DNA of 64,000 nt from JACVRX01 sp963819885 (lineage in GTDB: Bacteria; Actinomycetota; Actinomycetes; Jiangellales; Jiangellaceae). This document shows positions 30,398 to 38,122 of this stretch, piece after piece. How positions within the stretch are numbered: position 1 is the stretch's first letter; each line of letters starts with the position of its first letter. The stretch covers positions 1 to 64,000 of the forward strand of contig CAWFXV010000032.1 of the NCBI GenBank assembly GCA_963819885.1, in the 5' to 3' direction. The notes beneath the pieces were generated by a model that was given only the letters and a program-made list of their open reading frames with translations, was not told the origin of the DNA and did no database searches. A program made the position numbers and the translations under genes.

Positions 30398-30593
30398 ACG
30401 TCGCAGCTGACGGCGAGCACCTTGGTCCCACCCGTGGCTGGATCGTCGCGGAGGTGATCGTTGGATTGATCACGGGCGATCGGCAGTCCTACCTCAGCCA
30501 AGACCCGGATTGGACGCCACCTACGGTTCGGGTGACGACTTCGGCATGGTCGATTTGCTCTCGGTCGCGGGAGTCGTAGCGACCATCTCGTAG
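30398..30593 (+). pseudogene. C-terminal remnant of an animal-type haem peroxidase gene
   Basis: In one frame it reads L-G-P-T-R-G-W-I-V-A-E-V-I-V-G-L-I-x-G-D-x-Q-S-Y-L, then Q-D-P-D-W-T-P. In the next frame it reads Y-G-S-G-D-D-F-G-M-V-D-L-L-S-V-A-G-V, with a stop at 30591. This is the recognisable tail of bacterial animal-type haem peroxidases. A one-base shift near 30520 separates the parts. None of the ~500 upstream residues is left, so it is a dead fragment. Confidence 0.75.
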
Positions 30594-30743
30594 GGTGCCG
30601 GCAGCGCTCGGGGAACAGGCGGGACCGGTCATCGAGTTGACACGACCGGCCGGTGAGGCCGCACACTCACCTCGACATACCCGCGAGGTGTCCCGCCGCG
30701 AACGCTCGGCGGGCCACCCGATTATGTGCAAGGAGCTTTCCCG
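30594..30743. promoter_or_regulatory. Upstream region of topA
   Basis: About 150 bases before topA. It must hold the topA promoter. A TTGACA at 30637-30642 is a perfect -35-type hexamer, but no clear -10 stands 16-18 bases downstream. AAGGAG at 30730-30735 is a good ribosome site for the TTG start at 30744. Confidence 0.4.
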
Positions 30744-33356
30744 TTGACCCGAACGACCGACGCGCCGCGCCGCCTGGTCATCGTCGAGTCGCCAGCCAAG
30801 GCGAAGACGATTGCCGGGTTCCTCGGCCGCGACTACGTCGTGGAGTCGTCATTCGGGCACATCCGTGACCTGCCGTCGAAGAAGACCGATGTTCCCCTGG
30901 CCCAACGGGACCGGTTCGGCGACCCGGTCGGTGTCGACGTCGCGGGCGGCTTCGAGCCGCTCTATGTCGTGCCACCCGGACGCGCCAAGGAACAAGTGCG
31001 CAAGCTCAAGGCCGCGCTGAAGGAAGCCGACGAACTGCTGCTCGCCACCGACGAGGACCGTGAGGGCGAGGCCATTGCCTGGCACCTGCGCGAGGAGCTT
31101 CGTCCCAAGGTCCCGGTGCGTCGCATGGTGTTCCACGAGATCACCGCCGATGCGATCCACGAAGCGGTCGATCACCCGAGGGACATCGACGAGGACCTGG
31201 TCGACGCGCAGGAGACGCGCCGCATCGTGGACCGCCTCTACGGGTACGAGGTTTCGCCGGTGCTGTGGCGCAAGGTGATGCAGGGCCTGTCCGCCGGCCG
31301 AGTTCAGAGCGTGGCGACCCGGCTGGTCGTCGACCGCGAACGGGAGCGGATGGCCTTCCGATCAGCGGAGTACTGGGACCTGACGGCGACACTCGACACG
31401 GGGACGACTGACGAGCCCAGCTCGTTCGAGGCCAGGCTGACCTCCCTCGACGGCGCTCGGGTCGCGTCGGGTCGTGACTTCGACCCGCTCGGGCGGCTGA
31501 AGGATGGTTCGTCCGCTGTCGTCGTGGTGGACGCACACCGCGCCCGGGCACTTGCTGGTGCGCTGCGTGATGCGCCGTTCGCTGTGCTCTCGGTCGAGGC
31601 CAAGCCATACCGCCGCAGCCCCTACGCGCCTTTCCGCACGACGACGATGCAGCAGGAGGCGGCTCGCAAGCTGGGGTTCGGCGCGGCGCGCACGATGCAG
31701 GTGGCGCAGCGCCTCTACGAACGCGGCTACATCACCTACATGCGAACCGACTCGATCACGCTGTCCGACGCAGCTGTGACCGCCGCCCGAGCGCAAGTAG
31801 CCGAGCTCTATGGCGCCGACTACCTCCCCGAAGCACCACGCCGGTACACCAGCAAGGTCAGGAGCGCCCAGGAGGCGCACGAGGCCATCCGGCCCGCGGG
31901 GGAGACCTTCCGAACGCCGGCTGAGACCGGGCTGTCTGGTGAGGACTTTCGGCTGTACGAGCTGATCTGGATGCGGACCGTCGCCTCGCAGATGCGCGAC
32001 GCGGTCGGTCAGACGCTGGCCGTCCGGATCGGTGCGACTGCATCATCGGACGAAACGGTCGAGTTCACTGCGTCGGGCAAGACGATCACGTTCTTCGGCT
32101 TCATGAAGGCTTATGTCGAAGGCGCCGACGATCCGGAGGCAGAGCTGGACGACCGGGAGCGGCGGCTGCCCCCGCTGCACGAGGACCAGCGGCTGACCGC
32201 AACTTCGATCGAGCCGGATGCCCACGCTACGACGCCGCCGGCGCGGTACACCGAAGCCACCCTGGTGAAGGAACTCGAGGAACGCGACATCGGCCGGCCG
32301 TCGACGTACGCCTCGATCATCCGGACGATTCTGGACCGCGGCTACGTGTTCAAGAAGGGTACGGCGCTGGTGCCGTCATGGCTCGCCTTCGCCGTGGTCC
32401 GGCTGCTCGAACAGCACTTCAGCTGGCTGGTCGACTACGCCTTCACCGCCCGGATGGAGGATCGGCTCGACGAGATCGCTGCGGGCCGAGCGGAGCGGCT
32501 CGCCGAGCTGAGCCGGTTCTGGAGCGGCGGCGACGGGCTGGAGGGGCTCAAGCACCTCGTCGACAACCTCGGCGAGATAGACGCTCGGAAGATTTCCTCG
32601 TTCCCGCTCGACGACGGCGTGGTCGTCCGCGTCGGGCGATACGGGCCTTACGTAGAGGACGGCGACGGCAACCGGGGCAGTGTCCCGGCCGATCTCCCGC
32701 CCGCCGAGCTCACCGTCGAGCGAGCCCGGGAACTGCTCGCAGCGGGGAACGGCGACCGGGAGCTTGGCGTCAACCCGTCGACGGGGCGAACAGTCATCAC
32801 CAAGGCCGGGCGCTATGGGCCGTACGTCACCGAAGTCCTGCCCGATGGTGCGAGCGAAAGCGAGAAACCAGCCACCGCGTCACTGTTCGCGTCGATGTCG
32901 TTGGAGACCGTAACGCTCGAGGACGCGCTACGGCTGCTGACCTTGCCGAGGTCCGTGGGCGTCGATGCCACGGGTGCGGAGGTCGTGGCCGCAAACGGTA
33001 GATACGGGCCATACGTGAAGAAGGGCTCGGACTTCCGCTCGCTGCCGGACGAGGAATCGATCTTCACGGTCACGCTCGACGAGGCCGAGCGGCTCTTCGC
33101 GCAGCCCAAGGGCCGCCGCGGCAGACCCGCCGCTGCGCCGCCGCTGCGCGAGCTGGGCACGGACCCGGCGAACGGCAAGCCGCTGGTGATCAGGGACGGG
33201 CGGTTCGGCCCGTACGTCACGGACGGCGAGACCAATGCGACCGTCCCGCGTGGAACCGGCGTCGAGCAGTTGACCCTCGACCGGGCCGTGGAGCTCATGG
33301 CCGAGAAGCGGGCGAAGGGTCCGACGCCGAGAAAGCGGTCCCGCTCGCGGCCGTGA
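30744..33356 (+). CDS. topA: DNA topoisomerase I
   Basis: 870 residues from TTG 30744. It relaxes negative supercoils through a tyrosine-linked strand break. The TOPRIM domain begins L-V-I-V-E-S-P-A-K-A-K-T and includes the metal motif D-E-D-R-E-G-E. The catalytic tyrosine lies in Y-I-T-Y-M-R-T-D-S. The C-terminus lacks zinc fingers and has repeated G-R-Y-G-P-Y-V units plus a basic tail (K-R-S-R-S-R-P), as in mycobacteria. TTG 30744 is preferred over GTG 30726 because AAGGAG lies 8 bases before the TTG and inside the longer frame. The last 62 bases overlap the convergent DedA gene. Confidence 0.95.
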   Translation: MTRTTDAPRRLVIVESPAKAKTIAGFLGRDYVVESSFGHIRDLPSKKTDVPLAQRDRFGDPVGVDVAGGFEPLYVVPPGRAKEQVRKLKAALKEADELLLATDEDREGEAIAWHLREELRPKVPVRRMVFHEITADAIHEAVDHPRDIDEDLVDAQETRRIVDRLYGYEVSPVLWRKVMQGLSAGRVQSVATRLVVDRERERMAFRSAEYWDLTATLDTGTTDEPSSFEARLTSLDGARVASGRDFDPLGRLKDGSSAVVVVDAHRARALAGALRDAPFAVLSVEAKPYRRSPYAPFRTTTMQQEAARKLGFGAARTMQVAQRLYERGYITYMRTDSITLSDAAVTAARAQVAELYGADYLPEAPRRYTSKVRSAQEAHEAIRPAGETFRTPAETGLSGEDFRLYELIWMRTVASQMRDAVGQTLAVRIGATASSDETVEFTASGKTITFFGFMKAYVEGADDPEAELDDRERRLPPLHEDQRLTATSIEPDAHATTPPARYTEATLVKELEERDIGRPSTYASIIRTILDRGYVFKKGTALVPSWLAFAVVRLLEQHFSWLVDYAFTARMEDRLDEIAAGRAERLAELSRFWSGGDGLEGLKHLVDNLGEIDARKISSFPLDDGVVVRVGRYGPYVEDGDGNRGSVPADLPPAELTVERARELLAAGNGDRELGVNPSTGRTVITKAGRYGPYVTEVLPDGASESEKPATASLFASMSLETVTLEDALRLLTLPRSVGVDATGAEVVAANGRYGPYVKKGSDFRSLPDEESIFTVTLDEAERLFAQPKGRRGRPAAAPPLRELGTDPANGKPLVIRDGRFGPYVTDGETNATVPRGTGVEQLTLDRAVELMAEKRAKGPTPRKRSRSRP

Positions 33357-33951
33357 CGGATGTGTGTGCCCGCCGCCTAGTGATCGCCTGCTGGACGCCG
33401 GCCAGGGCGGCGGCGACGCCGAACCCCACCACGACCCCCAGGACGACCGGCGCCCACATTGGGCCGTCCATGGTGCCGCCGAGAACATAGCCGAGCCCGA
33501 CCATCCAGGTCGCCCACGTCGACGCCCCGAGCAGGCTGATCCACACGTACCGGCGTGGTGGAACGCCGACCAGGCCGGCCGTGGCGGCCGCCGCCGTCCG
33601 GCCGAACGGGATGAAGCGAGCCATCGCCAGCGTCACGGTGTCGACCCCCTCGATCCGGCCGTACCCACGGTCGACCCTTTCCCGCATGCGCCGTCCCAGG
33701 CGAGATCGTTCAAGCACACCGGGAAGCGCATGTCGGGCCGACCAATACACGATGTGGTCCCCGATCATCGCGCCCGCGACGACGGCAATCGCAACCCAGC
33801 CGAGACCCAAGGTCCCGGCAGCTGCGAGCGCTCCGCCGGACACCACGAAGGCGTCGGACGGTACTGCCGGGAACATGGCGTCGATGGCGACCAGCCCGGC
33901 AAGCAGGAGTCCGCTCAACAGCGGGGTCGATGCCAGCGCCGCGAGATCCAT
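33295..33951 (-). CDS. DedA/SNARE-associated family membrane protein
   Basis: 218 residues, with four to five hydrophobic segments. Family motifs: F-P-A-V-P-S-D-A-F, G-A-M-I-G-D-H-I-V-Y-W, and R-F-I-P-F-G-R-T-A-A-A-A-T-A-G. DedA proteins act as lipid (undecaprenyl-phosphate or phospholipid) transporters. The coding region overlaps the 3' end of topA on the opposite strand by 62 bases; the overlapping part is a disordered Ser/Ala/Pro tail here. Confidence 0.9.
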   Translation of the reverse strand: MDLAALASTPLLSGLLLAGLVAIDAMFPAVPSDAFVVSGGALAAAGTLGLGWVAIAVVAGAMIGDHIVYWSARHALPGVLERSRLGRRMRERVDRGYGRIEGVDTVTLAMARFIPFGRTAAAATAGLVGVPPRRYVWISLLGASTWATWMVGLGYVLGGTMDGPMWAPVVLGVVVGFGVAAALAGVQQAITRRRAHTSVTAASGTAFSASDPSPASRP

Positions 33952-34230
33952 GCTGTCAGCGTCGAGGCCGCTCGAAGCCCGATCAACGGTTTGCGCCAGA
34001 AGTCAGGGTGACACCAGGGTGAACCACTCCGGGTCACCGATCGGCACGAAATGCGTCCCGATCCATGGACACGCCGGCCTTCCAGACCGCGACGATCGCC
34101 CGGGTGGGCCACCATGTCGGTCGAAGCCGATGATGGATTGGCCAGTCTTCGCCGGCCGCGCGTTGTCGGGCCAGACAAGTCGCTGACCTATAAGACGTGG
34201 GTGTGCCCCTGACAGCCGGTGGGCTGGCGG
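33952..34230. other. Intergenic region between DedA and the HEPN gene
   Basis: About 280 bases. A 32-codon frame from ATG 34112 to 34210 is the longest credible reading, but no family is recognised. No hairpin terminator or RNA gene is evident. Confidence 0.3.
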
Positions 34231-34704
34231 CTATTCAAATGCCTCGAGCTGACCGCCTTGAAGCAGACGCTGCGCCGTGTCCAGGACGTTCCTGGCGACG
34301 ACCAACGATTGGCGTGCGTCGTCTTCGGAAACGGTCGGTGAATCGGAGTCCGGGTATTCGGTGCTGTTGCGCCGGCGTCGGAGGCGATCGAGCCGTCCGA
34401 AGACCTCCATCCCACGGTTGTCGAATTGCGCCCGCACCGCTTGGATTACGGCGACGTGGCCTCCCCGTGTCGTTGAACGAAGCCCTTGGACGGCGAGCAG
34501 TGCCGCTGAGGCCTTCCGTCCTGCGTCGTAGCTCAACTGGAGCGCGCCCGCAGGATCGTCCTCGATTCCTTTGCCGGCCAGACCTATATGCGCCTCCGCA
34601 TCCCTGAGCAATCGACTCGCAACCTTGTCAGACGCAGTGATGCGTTGCAGTTCGTTGGCTCTCAGGAGTCGCTCGATCTCCGCTCGCCCGCGGTCCCAGC
34701 TCAC
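34231..34704 (-). CDS. HEPN-domain protein, partner of the adjacent nucleotidyltransferase
   Basis: 157 residues from GTG 34704, which overlaps the nucleotidyltransferase stop (GTGA). All-helical HEPN fold: residues ~20-70 with L-L-R-D-A-E-A-H-I and A-L-Q-L-S-Y-D-A-G-R-K-A, then R-R-R-R-N-S-T-E-Y-P near residue 115. Classical HepT toxins carry R-x4-6-H-x-Y; here the His position is not conserved and R-N-x3-Y remains, so ribonuclease activity is doubtful. MNT-HEPN pairs act as toxin-antitoxin or defence modules. The region is less GC-rich than its surroundings, which suggests acquisition. Confidence 0.82.
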   Translation of the reverse strand: MSWDRGRAEIERLLRANELQRITASDKVASRLLRDAEAHIGLAGKGIEDDPAGALQLSYDAGRKASAALLAVQGLRSTTRGGHVAVIQAVRAQFDNRGMEVFGRLDRLRRRRNSTEYPDSDSPTVSEDDARQSLVVARNVLDTAQRLLQGGQLEAFE

Positions 34705-35327
34705 GGCAACACGCCGTGGGCCGATCGCGGAAGCTCTCTGGCGAAGTCGTCGTCTGCCAGCGCGACGACCAGCGGCCGGTTCTTCACTTCTTGGATGAAG
34801 CTGTCGTGGCCGGCATTCCACTGTGAGCGCGAACGGACCGTCGCTTGCACAGGAAGCCCTATCGCGCGCTCGGCGCGCTCGGCTGCATCGTCGACCGTGT
34901 CACGGTCAGGTGACCCGATGACCAGCACGTCGATGTCGTTTGGCGCCTGACCTTGCTCGCCCAAGTAGAGCGCTGCCCATGATCCGAAGAGCACGACTGC
35001 CTGTGCACCGTCGATGTCGTGAAATTCCCTCGCGATGACGGCCGGGGGGCCGTAGGTGGAGAGCACGACCTGACTGACGGCAGTGAACATCGGGTGGCGC
35101 GAGTTCGCCCTGACCATCCGGGTCGGACCGATCTTCTCAGTCGTCACGATGCCGGCCCGCTCGGCCCGGCCGACCTCTCTTTGCACTGTGGGCATGCTTG
35201 ACTGCGCCCATTCGACCAGCTCGGACAGGTTGTAGCTCATGCGGGGATCGGCGAGAAGGCGCGCCAGGATTCTGCCCTGCGTGTCGGAGCGCAGGATTGG
35301 GGCAAGCGACGGCGCTGGAGGTTTCAT
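34701..35327 (-). CDS. Winged-helix plus nucleotidyltransferase (MNT) protein
   Basis: 208 residues from ATG 35327. The N-terminus (~20-85) is a winged helix (S-E-L-V-E-W-A-Q-S-S-M-P-T-V-Q-R-E-V). Residues ~100-175 form a polymerase-beta-type nucleotidyltransferase with G-S-W-A-A and the metal motif N-D-I-D-V-L-V-I-G. The HTH-MNT fusion followed by a HEPN protein recalls MntA/HepT, where the antitoxin AMPylates its toxin, with autoregulation by the HTH. Here the helix-turn-helix is in the same polypeptide as the MNT domain. Confidence 0.85.
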   Translation of the reverse strand: MKPPAPSLAPILRSDTQGRILARLLADPRMSYNLSELVEWAQSSMPTVQREVGRAERAGIVTTEKIGPTRMVRANSRHPMFTAVSQVVLSTYGPPAVIAREFHDIDGAQAVVLFGSWAALYLGEQGQAPNDIDVLVIGSPDRDTVDDAAERAERAIGLPVQATVRSRSQWNAGHDSFIQEVKNRPLVVALADDDFARELPRSAHGVLP

Positions 35328-35436
35328 AAACTGTAGATAAGTGTACGGTTGTTGAAACTACACGGCAAGCATCAGTCAGCAAGCTGATCGGGGCTGACTC
35401 GGCTGCGGCGTCGGACCGGCTCACTACGCTGGCGAT
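35328..35436. promoter_or_regulatory. AT-rich divergent promoter between the MNT gene and tmk
   Basis: The first ~40 bases upstream of the MNT gene are markedly AT-rich for this chromosome. A TGTAG (35332-35336) / CTACA (35358-35362) inverted repeat lies there, a possible operator for the encoded winged helix. The tmk GTG lacks an obvious ribosome site, so its transcript may be leaderless or short-leadered. Confidence 0.4.
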
Positions 35437-36063
35437 GTGTCGAGGCCAGCCGGCGTGTTCATCGCGTTCGAGGGGGGCGAAGGGGCGGGCAAGTCCAGCC
35501 GAGCCGCCGCCCTCGTCAGTCGGCTGCGTACGGCTGGGTACGACGTGGTGCTGACCCACGAACCGGGCGACTCCGGGATCGGGCCACAGATTCGCGCGAT
35601 CCTGCTCGACGTCGCCAACGAGGGTCTGGATTCCCGGGCCGAGGCGCTGCTCTACGCTGCGGACCGGGCAGAGCATGTCGCCTCGGTCGTCCGGCCGGCG
35701 TTGGATCGGGGGGCGGTGGTGATCACCGATCGGTACGTCGACTCCTCGATCGCCTATCAGGGCATCGCCCGAGGGTTGGGAGCGGAGGCCGTGGCCGAGT
35801 TGTCGCGGTTTGCCACCGGCGGGCTGTTGCCGGATCTCACCGTCGTTCTCGACGTGCCACCGGTCGTCGGGCGCACCCGGTTGTCCGGTCCCGCCGACCG
35901 GCTCGAATCCGAGGCCCACGAGTTCCATGCGCGGGTGCGCCAGGCCTACCTCGACCTCGCCGACGCCTGGCCGGACCGTTACGTCGTCGTCGACGGAACG
36001 CTGACCGAGGAGGAGGTCGACGCAACGATCACAGACCGAGTCAAGGAGCTGGGATTACCGTGA
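35437..36063 (+). CDS. tmk: Thymidylate kinase
   Basis: 208 residues from GTG 35437. It phosphorylates dTMP to dTDP. P-loop E-G-G-E-G-A-G-K-S-S, the D-R-Y motif in I-T-D-R-Y-V-D-S-S-I-A-Y-Q-G, and the LID region are intact. The stop overlaps holB (GTGA), a conserved pairing of thymidylate kinase with the polymerase clamp-loader subunit in many bacteria. Confidence 0.96.
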   Translation: MSRPAGVFIAFEGGEGAGKSSRAAALVSRLRTAGYDVVLTHEPGDSGIGPQIRAILLDVANEGLDSRAEALLYAADRAEHVASVVRPALDRGAVVITDRYVDSSIAYQGIARGLGAEAVAELSRFATGGLLPDLTVVLDVPPVVGRTRLSGPADRLESEAHEFHARVRQAYLDLADAWPDRYVVVDGTLTEEEVDATITDRVKELGLP

Positions 36064-37223
36064 GTGTCTGGGACGCGGTCGTCGGGCAGGCCGTGGTGCC
36101 CGAGCTGCGCCGAACCGTCGACGACGCGAACGCATTGTTGACCGGCGATTCCACTGCCGGCGCCGCCATGACCCATGCCTGGCTCTTCACCGGCCCACCG
36201 GGCTCTGGACGTTCCGTCGTCGCCCGAGCGTTCGCCGCGGCACTGGAATGTCCGGATGGCGGCTGCGGAACCTGCGCCGAATGCCGTGACGTCCGCAACC
36301 GAACCCATCCCGACGTCGCCGATGTCGTTACCGACGGCCTCTCGATCAAGATCAAACAGATCCGCGACCTGGTACCGCGCGCAGCTCTACGGCCGTCCAG
36401 GGGGCGCTGGCAAATCGTCGTGGTCGAGGACGCTGACCGGCTTGGCGACGACGCAGCGGACGCGATCCTGCTCTCGGTCGAGGAACCACCGCGGCGCACC
36501 GTTTGGATGCTTTGTGCGCCAACCCCGGAGGACATCGTCGCGACGATCAGGTCCCGATGCCGGATCGTGTCGTTGCGGACTCCGCCCTATGCCGACGTTG
36601 CCGCCCATCTGGTGCAGACCGTCGGCGCCGACCCAGAGGTCGCGGCGTTCGCTGCGCGGGCCGCACAGGGGCACATCGGCCGGGCCCGGGCGCTGGCGAC
36701 AGACGAGGACGCCCGGGCGAGGCGTCGGGACGTGCTGCGGCTCCCCTTCGCGCTGGCCGACCTGCCCACCTGCCTGGAGGCCGCCGCCGGGCTGGTCGAG
36801 ACGGCTAAGGCCGATGCCGAGCGGCACTGTGACGATCTCGATGCACGCGAAGTGGACGAGCTGAAGCAGGCGCTCGGCGTCGGCACCACGGGCCGCCGAC
36901 CGCGGAACGTCGAGGCCGCCATCAAGGAGCTCGAGCGGGAGCAGAAGCTGCGCCGAACCAGGGTGCAACGCGACTCCATCGACCGGGCACTGGTAGACGT
37001 GCTCGCCCTCTACCGCGATGTGCTCGTCCGCCAGCTGGACGCGGGAGTGGAGCTTGTCAACGAGGAGGTCCGCACATCGATTGACCGGCTGGCTGCCGCG
37101 TCGACTCCGGAATCGACGCTGCGGCGGATGGAGGCGGTCGTGGGCGCCCGCGAGGCACTCGAGGCCAACGCGGCTCCGCTTCTCGCCTTGGAGGCAATGG
37201 CGCTGTCCTTGCGAGAGGGCTGA
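36060..37223 (+). CDS. holB: DNA polymerase III delta-prime subunit
   Basis: 387 residues, clamp-loader AAA+ family. The P-loop is the normal variant G-P-P-G-S-G-R-S, a four-Cys zinc module follows (C-P-D-G-G-C-G-T-C-x2-C), and the SRC motif reads S-R-C-R. It opens and loads the beta clamp with gamma/tau and delta. It overlaps tmk by four bases and is 26 bases before the ricT-like gene. Confidence 0.94.
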   Translation: MSVWDAVVGQAVVPELRRTVDDANALLTGDSTAGAAMTHAWLFTGPPGSGRSVVARAFAAALECPDGGCGTCAECRDVRNRTHPDVADVVTDGLSIKIKQIRDLVPRAALRPSRGRWQIVVVEDADRLGDDAADAILLSVEEPPRRTVWMLCAPTPEDIVATIRSRCRIVSLRTPPYADVAAHLVQTVGADPEVAAFAARAAQGHIGRARALATDEDARARRRDVLRLPFALADLPTCLEAAAGLVETAKADAERHCDDLDAREVDELKQALGVGTTGRRPRNVEAAIKELEREQKLRRTRVQRDSIDRALVDVLALYRDVLVRQLDAGVELVNEEVRTSIDRLAAASTPESTLRRMEAVVGAREALEANAAPLLALEAMALSLREG

Positions 37224-37249
37224 CCGTCAGGCCCGCGTAAGGTGGCGAC

Positions 37250-38122
37250 GTGGGCATGGTCATGGCCGTCGCCTTCACCCGGTACGGGCGGCTGTATTAC
37301 CTCGATCCGGGAGACCACGCTCCACGGGTTGGTGACAAGGTGCTCGTACCGACCGACGACGGTCCAGAGGTGGCGGAATGCGTTTGGTCGCCACAGTGGG
37401 TCAGTGAGGACATCGGCGGGCTGCCCGTGTGTGCAGGGCTCGCGGAGCCCGACCACCTAGACCGTGACGAACGCAACCGGCGGCGCCGGGCCGAGGCGAA
37501 GGTCGTCGCCCGACGGCTGGTCCGCCAGCACAAACTGCCGATGAAGGTGGTTGCCGTCGACTTCGTCGACTCCCGACCCGACGTCGATCAGCTCATCACC
37601 ATCTACTTCAGTGCACCGAGCCGGGTCGATTTCCGCGACCTCGTCCGGGACCTGGCTCGAGGCCTGCACGCACGGATCGACCTGCGCCAGGTCGGCGCCC
37701 GAGACGAGGCGAGGGTGCAAGGCGGCATCGGGCCGTGCGGTCGCGACACTTGCTGTTCGACATTTCTCACCGACTTCGAGCCGGTCAGCATCCGGATGGC
37801 GAAGGATCAAGACTTGCCGCTCAACCCGTTGAAGATCTCCGGAGCATGCGGCCGGCTGATGTGCTGCCTCAAGTACGAGCACCCGCTCTACCAGGACTTC
37901 AAGGTCAGCGTGCCTGCGCTCGGCTGTGGCGTGAGCACCGACGACGGAGTCGAGGGCACCGTTGTCGGATACAACGTCCCGGCGCAGACGGTGTACGTCC
38001 GCGACCGGGAAACCGGCCGCCGGGTCGCCTGCCCGAAGGCAAGCGTGTGCGGTTCGCGGCAGGCATACGAGGGAGCCGTCGCCGAAGGCATGCGGCCATC
38101 CCCTGACCGGGAGGACGTGTGA
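37250..38122 (+). CDS. ricT: PSP1-domain protein (RicT/YaaT family)
   Basis: 290 residues from GTG 37250 (ATG 37256 and 37262 are alternatives). The PSP1 domain contains two Cys pairs, C-G-R-D-T-C-C-S-T-F and C-G-R-L-M-C-C-L-K-Y-E-H, which are conserved in RicT. RicT forms part of an Fe-S complex that affects mRNA processing and sporulation in Bacillus. It commonly follows holB, as here. The role in actinobacteria is less studied. It overlaps the next gene by four bases. Confidence 0.9.
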   Translation: MGMVMAVAFTRYGRLYYLDPGDHAPRVGDKVLVPTDDGPEVAECVWSPQWVSEDIGGLPVCAGLAEPDHLDRDERNRRRRAEAKVVARRLVRQHKLPMKVVAVDFVDSRPDVDQLITIYFSAPSRVDFRDLVRDLARGLHARIDLRQVGARDEARVQGGIGPCGRDTCCSTFLTDFEPVSIRMAKDQDLPLNPLKISGACGRLMCCLKYEHPLYQDFKVSVPALGCGVSTDDGVEGTVVGYNVPAQTVYVRDRETGRRVACPKASVCGSRQAYEGAVAEGMRPSPDREDV

